64,000 nucleotides of DNA from Ophioderma brevispina (lineage: Eukaryota; Echinodermata; Ophiuroidea; Amphilepidida; Ophiodermatidae), in the NCBI GenBank assembly GCA_023653785.1, contig JAMKCH010072306.1, forward strand, positions 62,001 through 126,000, read 5' to 3'. The notes beneath the pieces were generated by a model. It saw nothing but the letters and a program-made list of their open reading frames with translations, made no database searches and was not told the DNA's origin. A program made the position numbers and the translations under genes. Each line of letters opens with the position of its first letter. Within the stretch, counting starts at the first letter, position 1. Positions 1-12,359 of this stretch are shown here, piece by piece.

Positions 1-479
1 GCCCCTAAGTCGGAAGACGGCCACACATATCCCTACCCAAAAAAGTTGAGTGCCCCGCTCACCCCCTCACTCGCACTTTCTCTGATATATTCTTTCTATA
101 TTGACATTCCTTACAGCCCATATATCTAATCTACATGTACACGGTATTCCAAATACCTCAAAAAACTTTATTGACAACATGTCATGTTTAAGATATCAAA
201 TTGGGCTGATTTGTTCTCATTTACAACATTTTTTGGATTATAACTAACTCTGTCCACAACATAGGCAAAATTATTTAAATGTTATTTTGTTAGCAATAAA
301 TAAACATTGTCAATTAGGACAATAAACAGTATGCCCATAGCAGGGAAGCCCCTTGGTGCACTGTAAGTGGCCACCAAGGACAATAACATTATATTATGAT
401 GCATGCATCTCCATATCCCACAACACAATATGGGACCTTGATAATCACATCTGTAATTCTACTATATGCCTGTGTTATT

Positions 480-731
480 CGGGATAATTGACACAATGTA
501 TTATGGGATATTGGATTTCATTACTCGATTGTTTTACATACCATTAGAGACCACAAATTAGGTGATAAAGCTAATATGAGATTAGATTATTTAATCTATT
601 TCACCACATCCCATATCAAGACTGCATGTACAGAATCTACAGATCGCGATGTTACACTATTTTACCAGCATTAGTTTGGATAATTTGACACAATGCATTA
701 TGGGGTATTGGATTTGATTCCTTGATTGTTT
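480..731. repeat. Local direct repeat, two ~60-bp copies
   Basis: Two similar segments lie at 481-536 and 667-731, about 186 bases apart. Both run through a shared core reading GACACAATG(T/C)ATTATGGG and a following TATTGGATTT. They differ by scattered substitutions, so this is an old local duplication. The rest of 1-2300 shows no convincing gene. It contains a short poly-C run near 916-926 and unassigned AT-rich sequence. Confidence 0.6.
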
Positions 732-2414
732 CAATCTTCCCATTCTTTATTCCCTCAAGCAATCTAAACCATCTCACAAAAGGTAACATTCGGGTGCGAT
801 CACAAAACAACAGTAACTTATCTATTCTTCAGTAATTCATGTAAAAGGTTCTCTGTGATAAATCATCCTCAACGCCTTCAGATTTCCCATGTTTAATTTT
901 TTAACCCCATCCGCTCCCCCCCCCCCATTTTAGGAAATGAATATCCCACATTGGCATCTCTAGATTTGACTTTACTTTTTTTCATTTTTTGAATACCTTG
1001 GTCCTCAGAATTCCTCTAAATTCCTCTATAAAACCATTTTTTCTACTACCTTTTTCCTCCTACCAAAACACAAACAAGAGCTTTTGGCCCTGGATAAACT
1101 TCAACAAACCGCTCCCTCTATCCACATATACAGAAGTTCAAATTCCCCTCACAATGCAAAAGGCGTCCTACCCCCAAACTGCAGGTTGCACACTTAAAAG
1201 AAAAAAAAACTGTACGGTCCTCTGTGCCGACACATTTGACCCTGAAAATTAAAAAAAAGACCCAATCCAATGTACAGACTAATGTTCTGATAATGAATGT
1301 ATGTTTTCTCTAATTGGTTATGTTCATAACTTCACACGACGAGGATCGTACTTTTGTGCCAAGTACGCATTTGGGGGTCTGGGCAATGATCCCAGCAAAC
1401 CCGTTGCTACAGAGCAAAGAGACTTTCATGTCACTGAGCTATTTTTAATATCTTTTCTTGTAAGATTCGACTATGGTTAGTTTAAACAAAAGAGTGGCCC
1501 TTAAATTACAAGTCTGTACATAGTTTATCAAAAGGCTATTTATGCTGTACACTAACTGCCAGATAGAGATAACACAATGCCATTGCAAAGTTTGATTAGT
1601 GCATGCTCAAAATTGTTTAGAATGGGGCGACTGTAATGCTTCATCATTGTGTGTTTTATATTCCTAATACCAATATTTGCCATAAAAACTTTAAAAAAAA
1701 ATGGATATCAGTGCAGTTTGTGTTTTTATGGGTAAATGCCAGGAATCAGCAGTATATGTTGGACTACTCTCACACGACAGCAGATTGAACAAATGATGTT
1801 ACCTGTGTTAAATCCCATGTGGGATATGGTTTAAAAACAGATAGCTTTTTAATAACTGTCATATCTACATGGCTTGCGCGTGTGTGCGTCGGGCGGATTG
1901 TTTGGGATATGCCTATATTTTATACTACAGATTATAATTAAAATCCTCCATGGAAATGAAATCACACAACAGCTTTAGCATTTTTTTGAAAATTGGAGTT
2001 TATTTATTCGCTTGCAACAACTTTTTTGGGAAACTCTGTGCAGTTTAACGCGTGGACATAAATCTCCCGTTACCCTTTGACTGTACTTAGTCAGTTTGCC
2101 AAGGCGGAATAAAATTGCTCCTCCTGCTCCTCCTCTCCTTTAAAAATAAGCCTAGAACCCCGGAAAAACTACATCAAAATACTACAAATACCAATAGATT
2201 ATCGGCCCTACATCAAACGGCTCGTTTCAGAGTCACCCCGATCTTCTAACTACCAGCTAAAAAACATTCAAAACTAGTGATATTATTCACTATATACCTT
2301 TTTAATGATCTCTATTATGCACTATCATCACACCTCAATTAAGACCTCTACAAGTGTGCGTTGTAAAACGCCAATTAAGCACATAGAAATTTGGTTATTC
2401 GGGGATGAACTACT

Positions 2415-2800
2415 GGAGGGGAGAGAGAGAGAAGAAGAGAGAGAGATAGAGATCCCTCCCTCCCTCCTCTCCCTCCCTCCCTACCGCCCTCCTCCCTCCC
2501 TCCCGCCCTCCCCTCCCTCCCTCCCTCCCGCCCTCCGACTCCCTCCCCCCCTCCTCCCTCCTTCCCCTCCCTCCCGCCCCCTTCCTGACCTTACCTGCCT
2601 TTCCTTCCTGACTGCCTTCCTGATGCTTGCCTTCCTTACTGACTGCCTGACGACTGAACTGACTGACTTCCTCTGACTGACTGAACGACTGACTTACTGA
2701 CTGACTGACTGACTGCCGACTGACTGACTGCCTGACTGAACTGACTTACTTCTGCTGACTGACTGCTGACTACTGACTGACTGGATCGACTTACTGGACT
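2415..2800. repeat. Compound simple repeat: GA, CCCT/CCTC, CTTC, then GACT units
   Basis: The stretch starts with a short GAGA run, passes into a pyrimidine-only CCCT/CCTC tract to about 2600, then CTTC-type units, then GACT units to about 2795. The open frames across it encode only Pro/Leu/Ser or Ser/Gln low-complexity peptides, as expected from the repeat units, and are not genes. Confidence 0.9.
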
Positions 2801-5170
2801 GTACTCAGAGGCACCTCTAATACATACATTAACAATGCCCGGATGCATTCAAAGAATATTTAATAGCAGCCAACTGTTAAAAGAGGTTTCTTTGCTTATG
2901 AATGCCATTTTTGTTATTTAAATACACTATTTGCCTTCATGTCCCTTAACGATAGTTCTTGGGATCTTTGCTAATATAAATCTCACCACAATCATTAGGG
3001 TCCTTTATTATTTTGTCTGTTGTTGTTGTTTAAAGCTGTGGTATGTTAACTACTGATAATCAGTTAAATATTTTGAAATTTGTAAACGGTTGTTATTGAT
3101 ACACATTGTTTTTGATTAATTTAAATCTAAATTAATGCTCGTTTATTCCAACGTTCTTTTTTTTTGTACACCATGCAAGTGCTTGAATGTAATCAATGTG
3201 TTGATTAATTCAAGCATTGCATGTTAATTCAATGTGTTGATTTAGGGCCATTATATCTGAGGTCTGATTAATATAAAATTGTAAATAGAGTCGTTTGCAA
3301 AAACGTTATTTTACGATAGTAATGTACGGTTGTTTGAAAAAAATCTAAATATGTAATTTGTTTTTAAATTCGGTTTTGTTTGGAAATTGATTTTGGTCAT
3401 CAATAAGAAGTACATAATTATATTGTTCACGTCCAGGCTATTTAATGGACATTTTATGGGACACGCGTCAGAGTTAAAGAGCATCCAAATCATGTTTTAA
3501 TTACAGCAAACCTTATTACTCGAGTTGGAAAATTCCCCTCCCGAAAATCAAAGTCCCTTTGTTTTTTTTATTTAAATTAAGGAACACTAGATACAATTGT
3601 TGTATAGCGTCAGTGTATGGCAAGGTTATATACAAGGACTATGCCCTGAGCGTATTAGTTGAAAGTGATGAAGCTTACGAATGACGCATGGAATACTGAA
3701 GAAGATTACGACTAATTGTGAATGTATTAGAATACTTCGTATCAGAGTGGCACTAAATGTTAACTGAGGACAAATAATAAGGAATAAATCATAGCCCCTC
3801 TTATTGATATCCATTCTACTTAAAACAGATTAAACCGCTCAAAGGTGTGTTAATTTGATGTATATCAGTCCGACGTAGAGTGAGCAGGGTGCTATAAATG
3901 AAACACATCGTGTTCTGAGTGTTACAAAGTCGTATGTACCGATTTCGTCCTATCATGTGTTCTACATCTCATGAAGGAATTTCAACAACACAACCGATTC
4001 AAAATTCTGAACCGCATTCCTGGTAGCGGTTTCATTTAGACGTCATAAGTATGCAAATGAGCTTTTTGAATAGAATATCACGCTCTACAGCACATCGTAC
4101 CCTAATCCTAACCCTAAGCCTCGTTTTCATCAATGAGACTTCTAAATAAAACCGTTATTACTTTCCGCCAGCGTTTTTGATAATAGGAGCAAATATTACG
4201 TGTATGACAATTACGCATAGAAGTGTGTGGTTGTGGTTTGGTCGACAGAATTTGGGAACCGTTTTGTTCATTAACATCTGAAGAAAATATTCTCAGGCCT
4301 AACATTTTACTGGGTTATGGGAAAATATGACCTTTGTTCGGATACTCACATTTCAATTATATTGATGTGAAGTTGGTCATGAGGCTGTTGATCGGGCCTC
4401 AACCAACTTTAAGTGGTTAGAGGTTAATGCCTACATATTTTAACTTCGAGTGCATTGGCCAAAAAACAATTTGACGACGAATAATGGCACAAGCCCAGCA
4501 AGGGCGCGTGCAATTACGAGTCTGGTCAAAAACTGACTGACGCAGTGCATTGATTGTTGCCACTGCACGAGAAACTAAAATATACATTAACCTAATGCAT
4601 ATACAGCAGACATTTTTACCGGCATTTTTAGATAAAAATGTGAACACGTCATGAAATCCTATGCAGTAAATGTTCTAAGAAAAAGATGCACACACACCCA
4701 CCCATAAAATGAATCAATCCGATGTCTCGCGTAAACGTTCTAAACACATCGCGTAAGCTTATTAACATACACACCGTGCAATAACAAATATAATGCATGG
4801 TTTTTGTCCAATATTTATTATATGTATTTTTTTCTGCACAGAATGAAACTATAGAATAACTATTTTACCATCTAATTATAACACCTAAATGATGATTAAG
4901 ATGACGTATCTGCACATTTTGATTTGCCGCTTTAATATTGAAACGAAGTATGTATGTTGCACTAAAGCTATATGTTTTTTTTACAATTTTGACGTTGTCA
5001 AGGTTTCATATTTTCCCAAAAATATGACTAAAAATACCTTTTTAAAAAAAAGTTACTTGACAAGTTAATGAATGGCAAAATTGTCTTTAATTTGGTATTT
5101 TAGTTGATTACAAATTAATGACAAATAATGCATTCACAATTTGTCATATTTATAAAAATTACTAATTTAA
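2801..5170. other. Intergenic stretch with no recognised gene
   Basis: AT-rich sequence with short unrelated open frames only. A short telomere-like run of CCTAA-type units occurs at about 4100-4122. It is too short and irregular to be a telomeric array. I see no transposon ends or RNA gene here. Confidence 0.5.
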
Positions 5171-5174
5171 CAAA

Positions 5175-5585
5175 CTATAATGAGAGGCACAAGTAGTTTC
5201 TTTGCTCCTTTTTTCTTGGGAACCTGAGTGTGGTTCCCATCATGCGTGCTACCGAGAGATGCTTTGTTAGAACCCGACTTATTGTTGTTATTGTTGTACC
5301 TAGTATCAAAGCATAACCAACCGGCTTTGTTACTGCTTCATGCAAACTCTTAATTGTGTTTTCATCCAGATGTGTTTTGATATCTGGATGGAGACATTGT
5401 TTGAACTCTTCCATTAAAATCAACTCCCTAAGATGACCACAATCTTGGCCGACTTCTTTCGAGAGAAGCCAGCGATCAAATATTTGGTCATCCTGCTTGC
5501 CAAGACCTGAATGTTTGTCAATATGCCTCTGGAATCAATTCATGTGCTTTGAGTACTGCATGTTTAAGGCACGAGGACGTTTTTA
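5175..5585 (-). pseudogene. Broken gag-like (SCAN-like) domain of an LTR-retrotransposon
   Basis: Read on the minus strand, the segment carries the conserved order of an invertebrate Ty3/gypsy-type gag region. A helix ending in ELIPEAY comes first (about 5525-5570), then an RW.LSKEV motif, then LRELILMEEFKQCL and a THLDE...LHEA helix (about 5330-5440). The first part ends in a TGA where the family usually has an arginine codon. It sits one frame away from the second part, so a stop and a frameshift are visible. The open part begins with a methionine at 5423 that is internal to the domain and not a true start. No protease, reverse transcriptase or LTRs are visible alongside, so this is an isolated relic. 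The family assignment is from remembered motif patterns and could be a domesticated relative, but the damage argues against function. Confidence 0.65.
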
Positions 5586-5780
5586 CAAAAGTGCGCAACA
5601 ATTTTTTGGCATATTTAGAACGCTTATCAATGTAATAAATCACACCTGAAGTGAATACGCCTAAAACGTTGCCTTTTCACATACCACATGATTTAGTATT
5701 TTCTGTTGTGCACGATAGAAAATTAAGATTCTGTGCCTGTCTAGTCCAAAACACTTATTGTGACCAATTAAATTATGATT

Positions 5781-5930
5781 TAGCGGGAGAGCGTGGCCCA
5801 CTGGTTAGAATATTCGCCTTTGGTGCAGAATGTCACCCGTTCAAACCCCGGTAGTGCCACTAGCTGTGATTTAATCGGGTACTAAATTGATTAAGAACCA
5901 TTGATTAAAAAAGGACAGCGGTCTTAATGT
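5781..5930 (+). mobile_element. tRNA-derived SINE, copy 1
   Basis: A tRNA-like head has an A box (TGGCCCACTGG, from about 5793) and a B box (GTTCAAACCCC, about 5838). The anticodon-loop region is recognisable but its stem is imperfect. After the head comes a body containing GATTTAATCGGG, which is shared with the SINEs near 11.2 kb and 15.45 kb. Shared body plus divergent tRNA heads makes a SINE far likelier than a tRNA gene. Confidence 0.7.
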
Positions 5931-7399
5931 ACATGCATACTTAGTATGAACTTGATCCATCACTGCACTGAAAAGTTACAGTAAGTTGAAAAAGTGTCAA
6001 CCAAAAGGTATACTAAATGTTTGACACGCAGAGACGGACACACGATTCATGCCGACGTAAGGTTTCCCGATTACATCGGACGATCTAACTAGAGTTCCGC
6101 TCTCCCCCGTTGTTCATTTGGAAATGATAAATGAACTATGAGAATATCCCGTCCTTAGGAGGGAACGTTAAGCCGTCGGTCCCATGAACAGAGACTCATA
6201 TACTGTACATGTCTATCGCAGTCAGTATAGAAGAGTAGGGTAGTAACCACTGATTGTCCCAAGTCGTCCTGGCCTATTTTCGAGAGATACCCCTAGTATA
6301 GTGTTTAATCACTGTTGGGTATACCTCTGAGGGCTCGGTCCTCTAAATTGTAATATATAAATGATTCAATACCACGTAATGACGAAATCCAATATGGCAG
6401 CCAATACTTTTAAGCATCAGTTATTTATCTACTTTTGACATAGAATGTTAACATGGTATATACGTATGCTTTAGCAATCAGTATATTAATCGACCATTAT
6501 GAATCTCTTTCAATAATTTGATAATAAATAAAAACAATTAACCATTCAAGATTGCTCAAATAAAGTATTACTAGTTCGTTTTAGCCAAGAGCTGCAATGT
6601 TTATGTATATCACTATAATTAATTGAGAGCAGTTTAAATATTATATAAAGAAAATCAAAGGGATTGATATCTGCAAAGATGGTATCCTAGATGGGCGTCC
6701 AATATGGCTGATCAGTAAGTAAAGATGATAATTCATTCACGTTTATGCAAAAGAGATAAATTTGTCGTGTTAGTTCGATGGTTACGTCAAAAAATCCCAG
6801 TAAGACTAACTTAAGTGTCATTGAGTCGTTACATGTCAAATATCCCAAGATGGATGCCTCAAAACCTACCAAAAACAAAGAGATACAAAGCTCTACACTA
6901 TTAGTGATCGGGGTTTTCGCCTCTCAGTAAGTGTCATTGCAAGTCATCTTGAATTACATGTATCGATTGCTCTGATTATTACCTAATGATATTTAAACTG
7001 ATCTGATTGACTGATCAAATTATTTTGTCTGTGAGAATTATTCACGGGTCGTGCCAAGGGTCAGGCCTGATTAGAAAAAAATTATGTCTCTTTTTATTTC
7101 TGGACGAAAAAAAATGAATGCATCTTTCTTCATAGACAATAACAGGAAGGGTTATTTTACTTTCCTCAGTATAGGGTCAGGGTTCGCTCAATAGTCGGCC
7201 GTGTCTCTAGGTGAAATTTGTTCTTTATAGTGCAGGGTTACCTCAAATTACAGATACGTCTAAAATTGGCTGCTGAGAGAGTCGGTCGAATTGAAGGTTA
7301 CACACCATTAACCTGGCTGTCGTAAGGATCAAAAATCTTGGGTGGATTATTTCCTGGAATGGAATCTGAAAAACCTGACTTAAAGTGTCTAAAAATGTA
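5931..7399. other. Intergenic stretch with no recognised gene
   Basis: No coding motif, RNA gene or paired terminal repeat was found. Two places carry short AATATGGC-type words, too little to define a repeat. The end merges into the 3' part of the LINE that follows. Confidence 0.45.
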
Positions 7400-10135
7400 G
7401 TAGTTATAATAAGAAAGTGGTGGAGGTTATGAGTGACTGGTCTTCTTCTTATCGTGTCCAAACAATGTGGTTCTCAAATATGATCCAGCCAAAGAGGGTA
7501 CAACGTCTGGCTGCTTCACTGAATTCCGCAAGGTCCTTGTTTGTGCATTGTTGCTCCAGCAGTGGGCAGACCAAGAGATGTTCCATTATCTGTGGTGCTG
7601 TTCCACAACCACAGGTACCGTAGTGTCCTGATCTGCTTCCAGGTAGCCCCACTTCTGCAAGGAAACCTTAGATCGGCCAATTCTGGTTCTCAATCTGTTG
7701 AGGCATCGCCATTCAGCCCATGAGGAGACAGCTCCAGGTGGGAGATGCTTACCAGGTTCAATACCAATAGATGTTACTTGATTGATGGTGAGTCTTTCTT
7801 TCCACAAGGCGACTCTATTCAGCTCCTTAGAGACTGTTTCAAGAGTTGGACTTTGCTTAAGGAAACTCGGTCTGGATTAAGGGGGTGGCAAAAAAAACCA
7901 AACAACAGGTATTTGCCAGACTTAGGGTGCTTCACATTAGATACTTGGCAGCTACGCCTTGCATGCTCGCTACACTATGATGGATGTATGGGGAGCAATC
8001 TTGCTCGGATGTATAAGTTTTCCGTTGGTGTTGGACGGAGGCATCCTGATAAGCCGCAGGAGGCATTCAACGCTGAATCAAGCCTCTTGGCATGTGTTGT
8101 GATCTTTCCCAGACAGGGCAAGATACTCTCCACATGAGTACACAGGGCAAGTGCCGTGGATCTTAGGGTATGGTGGGCGAGCACCCCATCTTGTGCCAGT
8201 GAGTTTGTTCAGATGTTATTGCGTGAACAGACTTTACTCTTCGTCTTCTCGATGTGGGGTTAGGTATTTAAGAGAGAGAAAGTGACGGTCATCAAATGGT
8301 ACACTCCTACGGTAGACAGTAGGTTATCACAGTGCCCTCCAGGGGGTTTGTCCAGACCAGGTACACTTAAGTACGTTTTTGGCTTCACGGTTGGGTAGTG
8401 GGTTGTGTAAGGTAGAGGGAAAAGCACACACCTGTGCATTAGATGGATTGCACGTGGTGGTTGTCCTATAAAAAGGAGTGAGTTCATCCAAAGCTTTGGT
8501 GAGTCTCTTCAACAACTGTGAAGGCGGCATCTTGTGCGCTAATTCCAAGATCGTCTGCATAAATAAAATGACAGGTTCCTGCACTCCTAGGTTTTTCATT
8601 GGTATAGATGTTGAACAGGAGAGTTGCAAGCACACTCCGTTGTGGTAGACCATTCTTGAGCCTACGCCATCGGCTCTTCTTCGCTCCTAGCTGAACAAAG
8701 AACATCCTGTTTGCCAGCAATCCTCGGATAAGCTCAGTCAAGCGGATGTCCTTGGTAATTTCCAGAATCTTATGGAGTAGGCATCTGTGATTATAGTAGA
8801 TTCAACCCATCGTGTCACCTCTGGTACTTTTCGAAGGTATGGGCATTGAATGAGGGGCATGTGCAGTGGGTGGAAATTAAAATTCCAGTTTAAATCTATT
8901 AAAACACGTAGTCCGATAGCAGAGAAAAATCAATCCTATGCTTTATAATGAAAGTATTCAAATCAACGTAAGCGCCTTTAGAGCTACACCATTCTGACTA
9001 TTTGTGCTTGCTTCAGTGGTATTCAATGTAACAAGTGAATTGAATGTTACTGACTTTTGAGCGAACACAAAAGTCTTTGCACTCTCTTTGTAAAAATGAT
9101 GTCAACATGAAAGCCAGATTATCTTAGTTCATGAAACAGGTAAATCGGGCCACATATTTTCCTTATGTGTCTCCTCTCCCAACTAATCGACGCTGTCCAA
9201 AACTTTTCTTCACGATGGGTTGAATCTACTATAACAGTGTCGTACGCTACCGATAGGTCAACGAACACAGCTCCGGTTACCATACCCTTCTCGAAACCAT
9301 CCTCAATGTGTTGAGTTAGGTTGAGTACTTGGCTTGTTGTTGATTTGCCTGGTCGAAAACCTGCTTGTTCTGGTATGAGGTGTTCGTCTATCATAGGTGC
9401 GATACAATTGAGCAGGAGACGTTCAAACAGCTTGTAGGTATGGCTGAGGAGTGATATTGGTCTGTAGCTCTTGGGATCTTTCCCAGGCTTTAGGAGTGCC
9501 ATAACATGTGCTTTCCTCCAAATCTTTCGGAACCTGTGTGAAATAAGGCAGCAATTGTAGAGCTCAAGAAGCCATTCCTTTGCTGCTGGGCCGAGATTTT
9601 TTAGCTGCTCAGTTGAGATGTTGTCAAGGCCTACTGCTTTTCCTGGTTGAAGTTTAGCAATACCGGATTCCAATTCTCTAGCACTAGCACATTCCTTGGA
9701 AAGGCCTGGTATATATTCCGTCCTACAGGTTCTGGGTATGAATCTCCGGGCAGTCTTGTTCACGAGTTGGGCAAATTTGTCATAGTTATGGGGTTTTGGA
9801 GCAATCCTCTTCACGTTCTGATCCAGGTCATCAGTGAATCTGCTTTCCTGTAGTTAAAGCGACGCTTAAAAGGCACTTTGTTTGGTCTTACTGCAGCGTT
9901 GACTTGGATACCGATTGGTTGATGTTGAGTTAGTGGAATAGGATCCAGAACAATCTTGCTACACAGGTTACAGATGTTTTTACTAACAATAGCTAGAGCA
10001 GAGTTGTAACCTCTCTTCCAACGGGCGCTATACCTATGAAATGATGGCGGCAGCTTAGAGTCGTGAAGTAGACGTAGATGTTGACTGTCTATCCATTCTT
10101 CGACAGCTTGTCCGTCTTTGTTAGTATCATTTCAT
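7400..10135 (-). mobile_element. Degraded non-LTR retrotransposon (jockey/CR1-like LINE), 5'-truncated
   Basis: On the minus strand the order is as follows. At about 9840-10130 lies the end of an endonuclease domain (DPIPLTQHQPIG and PFKRRFNYRKA). Reverse transcriptase follows at 9814-8330: PGKAVGLDNIS, PGKDPKSYRPISLLS, AGFRPGKSTTSQV, FVDLSVAYDTV (catalytic Asp), NGLPQ.SVLA.LLFNIY and FIYADDLG. The usual C-terminal segment is at 7975-8184 (TLRSTALALC, GCLRPTPTENLYI), then LNRLRTRIGR and a CGCG...MEHLLVCPLL zinc-knuckle-like end near 7450-7800. Frameshifts and stops interrupt it many times, so it is dead. A separate element (8794-9231) splits the reverse transcriptase just after the catalytic AYDTV. 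No 5' untranslated region or complete endonuclease is present. Confidence 0.9.
8794..9231. mobile_element. TA-flanked inverted-repeat element (MITE) inside the LINE
   Basis: 438 bp with perfect inverted ends starting TAGTAGATTCAACCCATCG, flanked on both sides by TA (8792-8793 and 9232-9233). The minus-strand LINE reading frame ...AYDTV resumes on the other side as NHRCLLHKILEITKD when the element and one TA are left out, so the empty site is known exactly. The TA target duplication suggests a Tc1/mariner-type mobiliser. No transposase frame is present. Confidence 0.85.
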
Positions 10136-10639
10136 ATGTTTAAAATTTGGTCATTTGGGGATTTTAGCTTGTACTTTTGTACTTCAGCGAGCTATTGTAA
10201 TTATTTCGTCTGTGAAAGTTCAAAATTTAGAAGAAACGTGTTCAAAGTTTTTCCATAGACTACTGTGTGTAGTTATTGGTGTATAGCCTGAAAGGTCGCG
10301 CTTTTCAAGAGAAATCCATATACATGGTGAATAAAAAAATCTAATTAAGTTTAAGACGCCATATTGGTGGACATTGTATGAATGTAAATAAATATTGCAC
10401 TCAAATATAAGCCATATCAAACTCTTCAATATATATATACAAGTCCAAATGTTGTATAACCTTTTACAGTTCTTTGACTATTCGATACCATTTGGAGTTT
10501 TCCACGGCTTGGAGATATTAAACATGATGCATGAGAAAAACACAGTTGGTTGCTACAAATGAAGAATATACAAGTTGACTGAAACAAATGTTTGGTTTTT
10601 CATTTTAGTGCACTTTCAAAGTCTTGTTTAAAGTTCTGA
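10136..10639. other. Intergenic stretch with no recognised gene
   Basis: AT-rich sequence between the LINE and the transposase scrap. No motif, terminal repeat or RNA gene was seen. Confidence 0.4.
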
Positions 10640-10895
10640 TTAAGTCTTTTTTACCAATTGCAGCTTTTTCCTTTAGCTTGAGTGCTCTGTTCGAGTCTCG
10701 AGAGCACAGCATTTGCCGACTTCCTTGGCCATCTGAATCCATGCACATGCTGCTGTTGCAGTGATGTTAGAGGGCCTTTTTGATAAACAAACACTCTTGA
10801 TATATCCCACAAGAAAAAGTCAAGATTGGTCAAGTCAGGTGACAATAATCTTGAGTACAGACTTTTTTCAAACTCCATCACCATTGCTTTCACTC
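10640..10895 (-). pseudogene. Fragment of a Tc1/mariner-like (DDE) transposase C-terminus
   Basis: Minus-strand frame with SPDLTNLDFFLWD followed by VYQKGPLTSLQQ and a final RLEQ helix. This matches the family's third catalytic region, usually SPDLTPLDFFLWG followed by a VY...P.SL..L helix. The third catalytic Asp/Glu lies in this motif. Only about 80 codons remain, the upstream DNA-binding and first catalytic regions are absent, and no terminal repeats can be paired around it. The methionine at 10893 is not a meaningful start. Confidence 0.6.
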
Positions 10896-11144
10896 ATCTT
10901 ATATTGAAATAGCAGGCCCTCTAACAACTAAACAATGCCTGCTTTGTCTCTGAATCAGGATCAGAAATTGGATAGTTTGACGGATATGCAAATTTCCCCC
11001 TTATGGAACTCCAAAACAGATATCCCATGCATGCATGTTGACAGTATTATCAATATTATCAACTAAGCATATTTTAGGCAGTAATATATAGCCTAGAATT
11101 ACGTGCAGGTTCCTTCCGACATTTTAAAATTGCCCTTTTCATTA

Positions 11145-11304
11145 ACACATATACACCATTAATTAAGGAAATACAGGTTAAATCCTGAATTGAGCGCCCG
11201 AATAAATTCAAGCAAGTAACCCCACCGGGCTTCGAACCCGGGATTTTTTGGTAAATTTGCGCCACAGGCAAGCACCCTAACCGCTAGGCCACGCTTTCCC
11301 ACCC
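11145..11304 (-). mobile_element. tRNA-derived SINE, copy 2
   Basis: On the minus strand a tRNA-like head begins near 11304, with A box TGGCCTAGCGG, anticodon-loop region CTGTGGC and B box GGTTCGAAGCC (about 11229-11239). The body then reads through AATTTATTCGGGCGC. Head and body match copies 1 and 3, with A and B boxes at the usual spacing. Confidence 0.8.
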
Positions 11305-11339
11305 ATGATTGTAATTAATGTTTTACAGTGAACCTTTAA

Positions 11340-11866
11340 AGCAATAATGGCACATTTTTTAAGAGCGCCCCCAATTTTCAAAATTTGATATTTTGGCACA
11401 GTTACGTTGGTGATTGTCTAGGAAACTATACCTGCGAACTGCGAACGAGTATTTATCAAACCGATTTTGTAATAAGAATTTGGATCCCAGATTGGACTTA
11501 ACGGCAGAGCTGGAAATGCTACGTTTATGTCCGTCCATGATGAAATAGCGCCACCTCGAGAAAATAACCTCTAACTTGATTTGCCTGAAGCAATAAAACA
11601 ACTAATGGATGAGCGTAGACACGTACATGGCGCTATTTCCCGGTTATTTCACATTGGAAGGCCGTTTCCAGCAGCCGTTGAATTATTATCGGGATCCCGA
11701 TAATAATTATTCTAATTACAAAATTCCTTCGTTTGTGAGACACAGAAATTTTCGAGCTTAACCATTCACAGGTATGGTTTACTAGCCAGTTACCAATGCA
11801 ACCGTGTAAAACTCTAATTTTTTTTGAAAAATTGGGGGCGCTCTTGAAAAAGGTGCTAATATTGCT
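11340..11866. mobile_element. TTAA-flanked MITE, family A, copy 1
   Basis: 527 bp bounded by TTAA on both sides (11336-11339 and 11867-11870). The inverted ends read AGCAATA followed by GCAC and then a shared AAGAGCGCCCCCAATTTT block. The inner part of the terminal repeats continues for about 100 bases, through ACTATACCTGCGAA-like sequence on the left and its complement on the right. Copy 2 is at 57801-58667 in opposite orientation. There is no coding capacity. TTAA target duplications point to piggyBac-type transposition. Confidence 0.9.
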
Positions 11867-11870
11867 TTAA

Positions 11871-12065
11871 CACTTAAGTGCCCGGGGGGGGGGGGGGTTC
11901 CATAGTACCCAGCATTTGATTTTTTTGCGATTTCTCGGTTACGCAATCAAATTTTTCAAGGAGTTTTTGCTAATTGTCTGACTTATGAATACGCTTCTCC
12001 TGATAAAAAAAATTAAATCCGCCCACGGCTTCATTAAAATAATTAGGTTGGGGTCCCTAGGAAAA
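11871..12065. mobile_element. Truncated TTAA MITE, family B
   Basis: Starts immediately after the TTAA that closes the preceding element, with CACTTAAGTGCCC and a G run (11884-11897), then TTCCATAGTACCC. This parallels the first ~200 bp of the complete family B element at 21206-21984, and similarity runs to GGGTCCCTAGGA near 12055. The right end is missing. Confidence 0.6.
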
Positions 12066-12359
12066 AATCAAGATATTTTACTAATCTTACTAATTAAAAA
12101 TTAAAGTAATTAAATCTTGGGATTTATTTGCATAGATATATACCTTAGGAGGCAATTAATTAATAATTAATAATACTTAAATCAAATAACCTCTTTATAT
12201 GCTGATAGCATCAAGTTTAATTTTGTCATGACCGTGCTCAAAACTGTGTACGTCTATGGAAAAACTAAGGTGATTTTGAAGTTTCTGAGAAAAAAAATTG
12301 GATTGTTCCATTTTTCTAAACTGCTAAAGGGGCACTAAAAATACATATATTCATCAGAA

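Noticed and set aside
2305..2848. Open frames encoding Pro/Leu/Ser and Ser/Gln-rich peptides
   Set aside because: They lie entirely over CCCT and GACT simple repeats.
4100..4122. Interstitial telomeric sequence
   Set aside because: Only about three imperfect CCTAA-type units.
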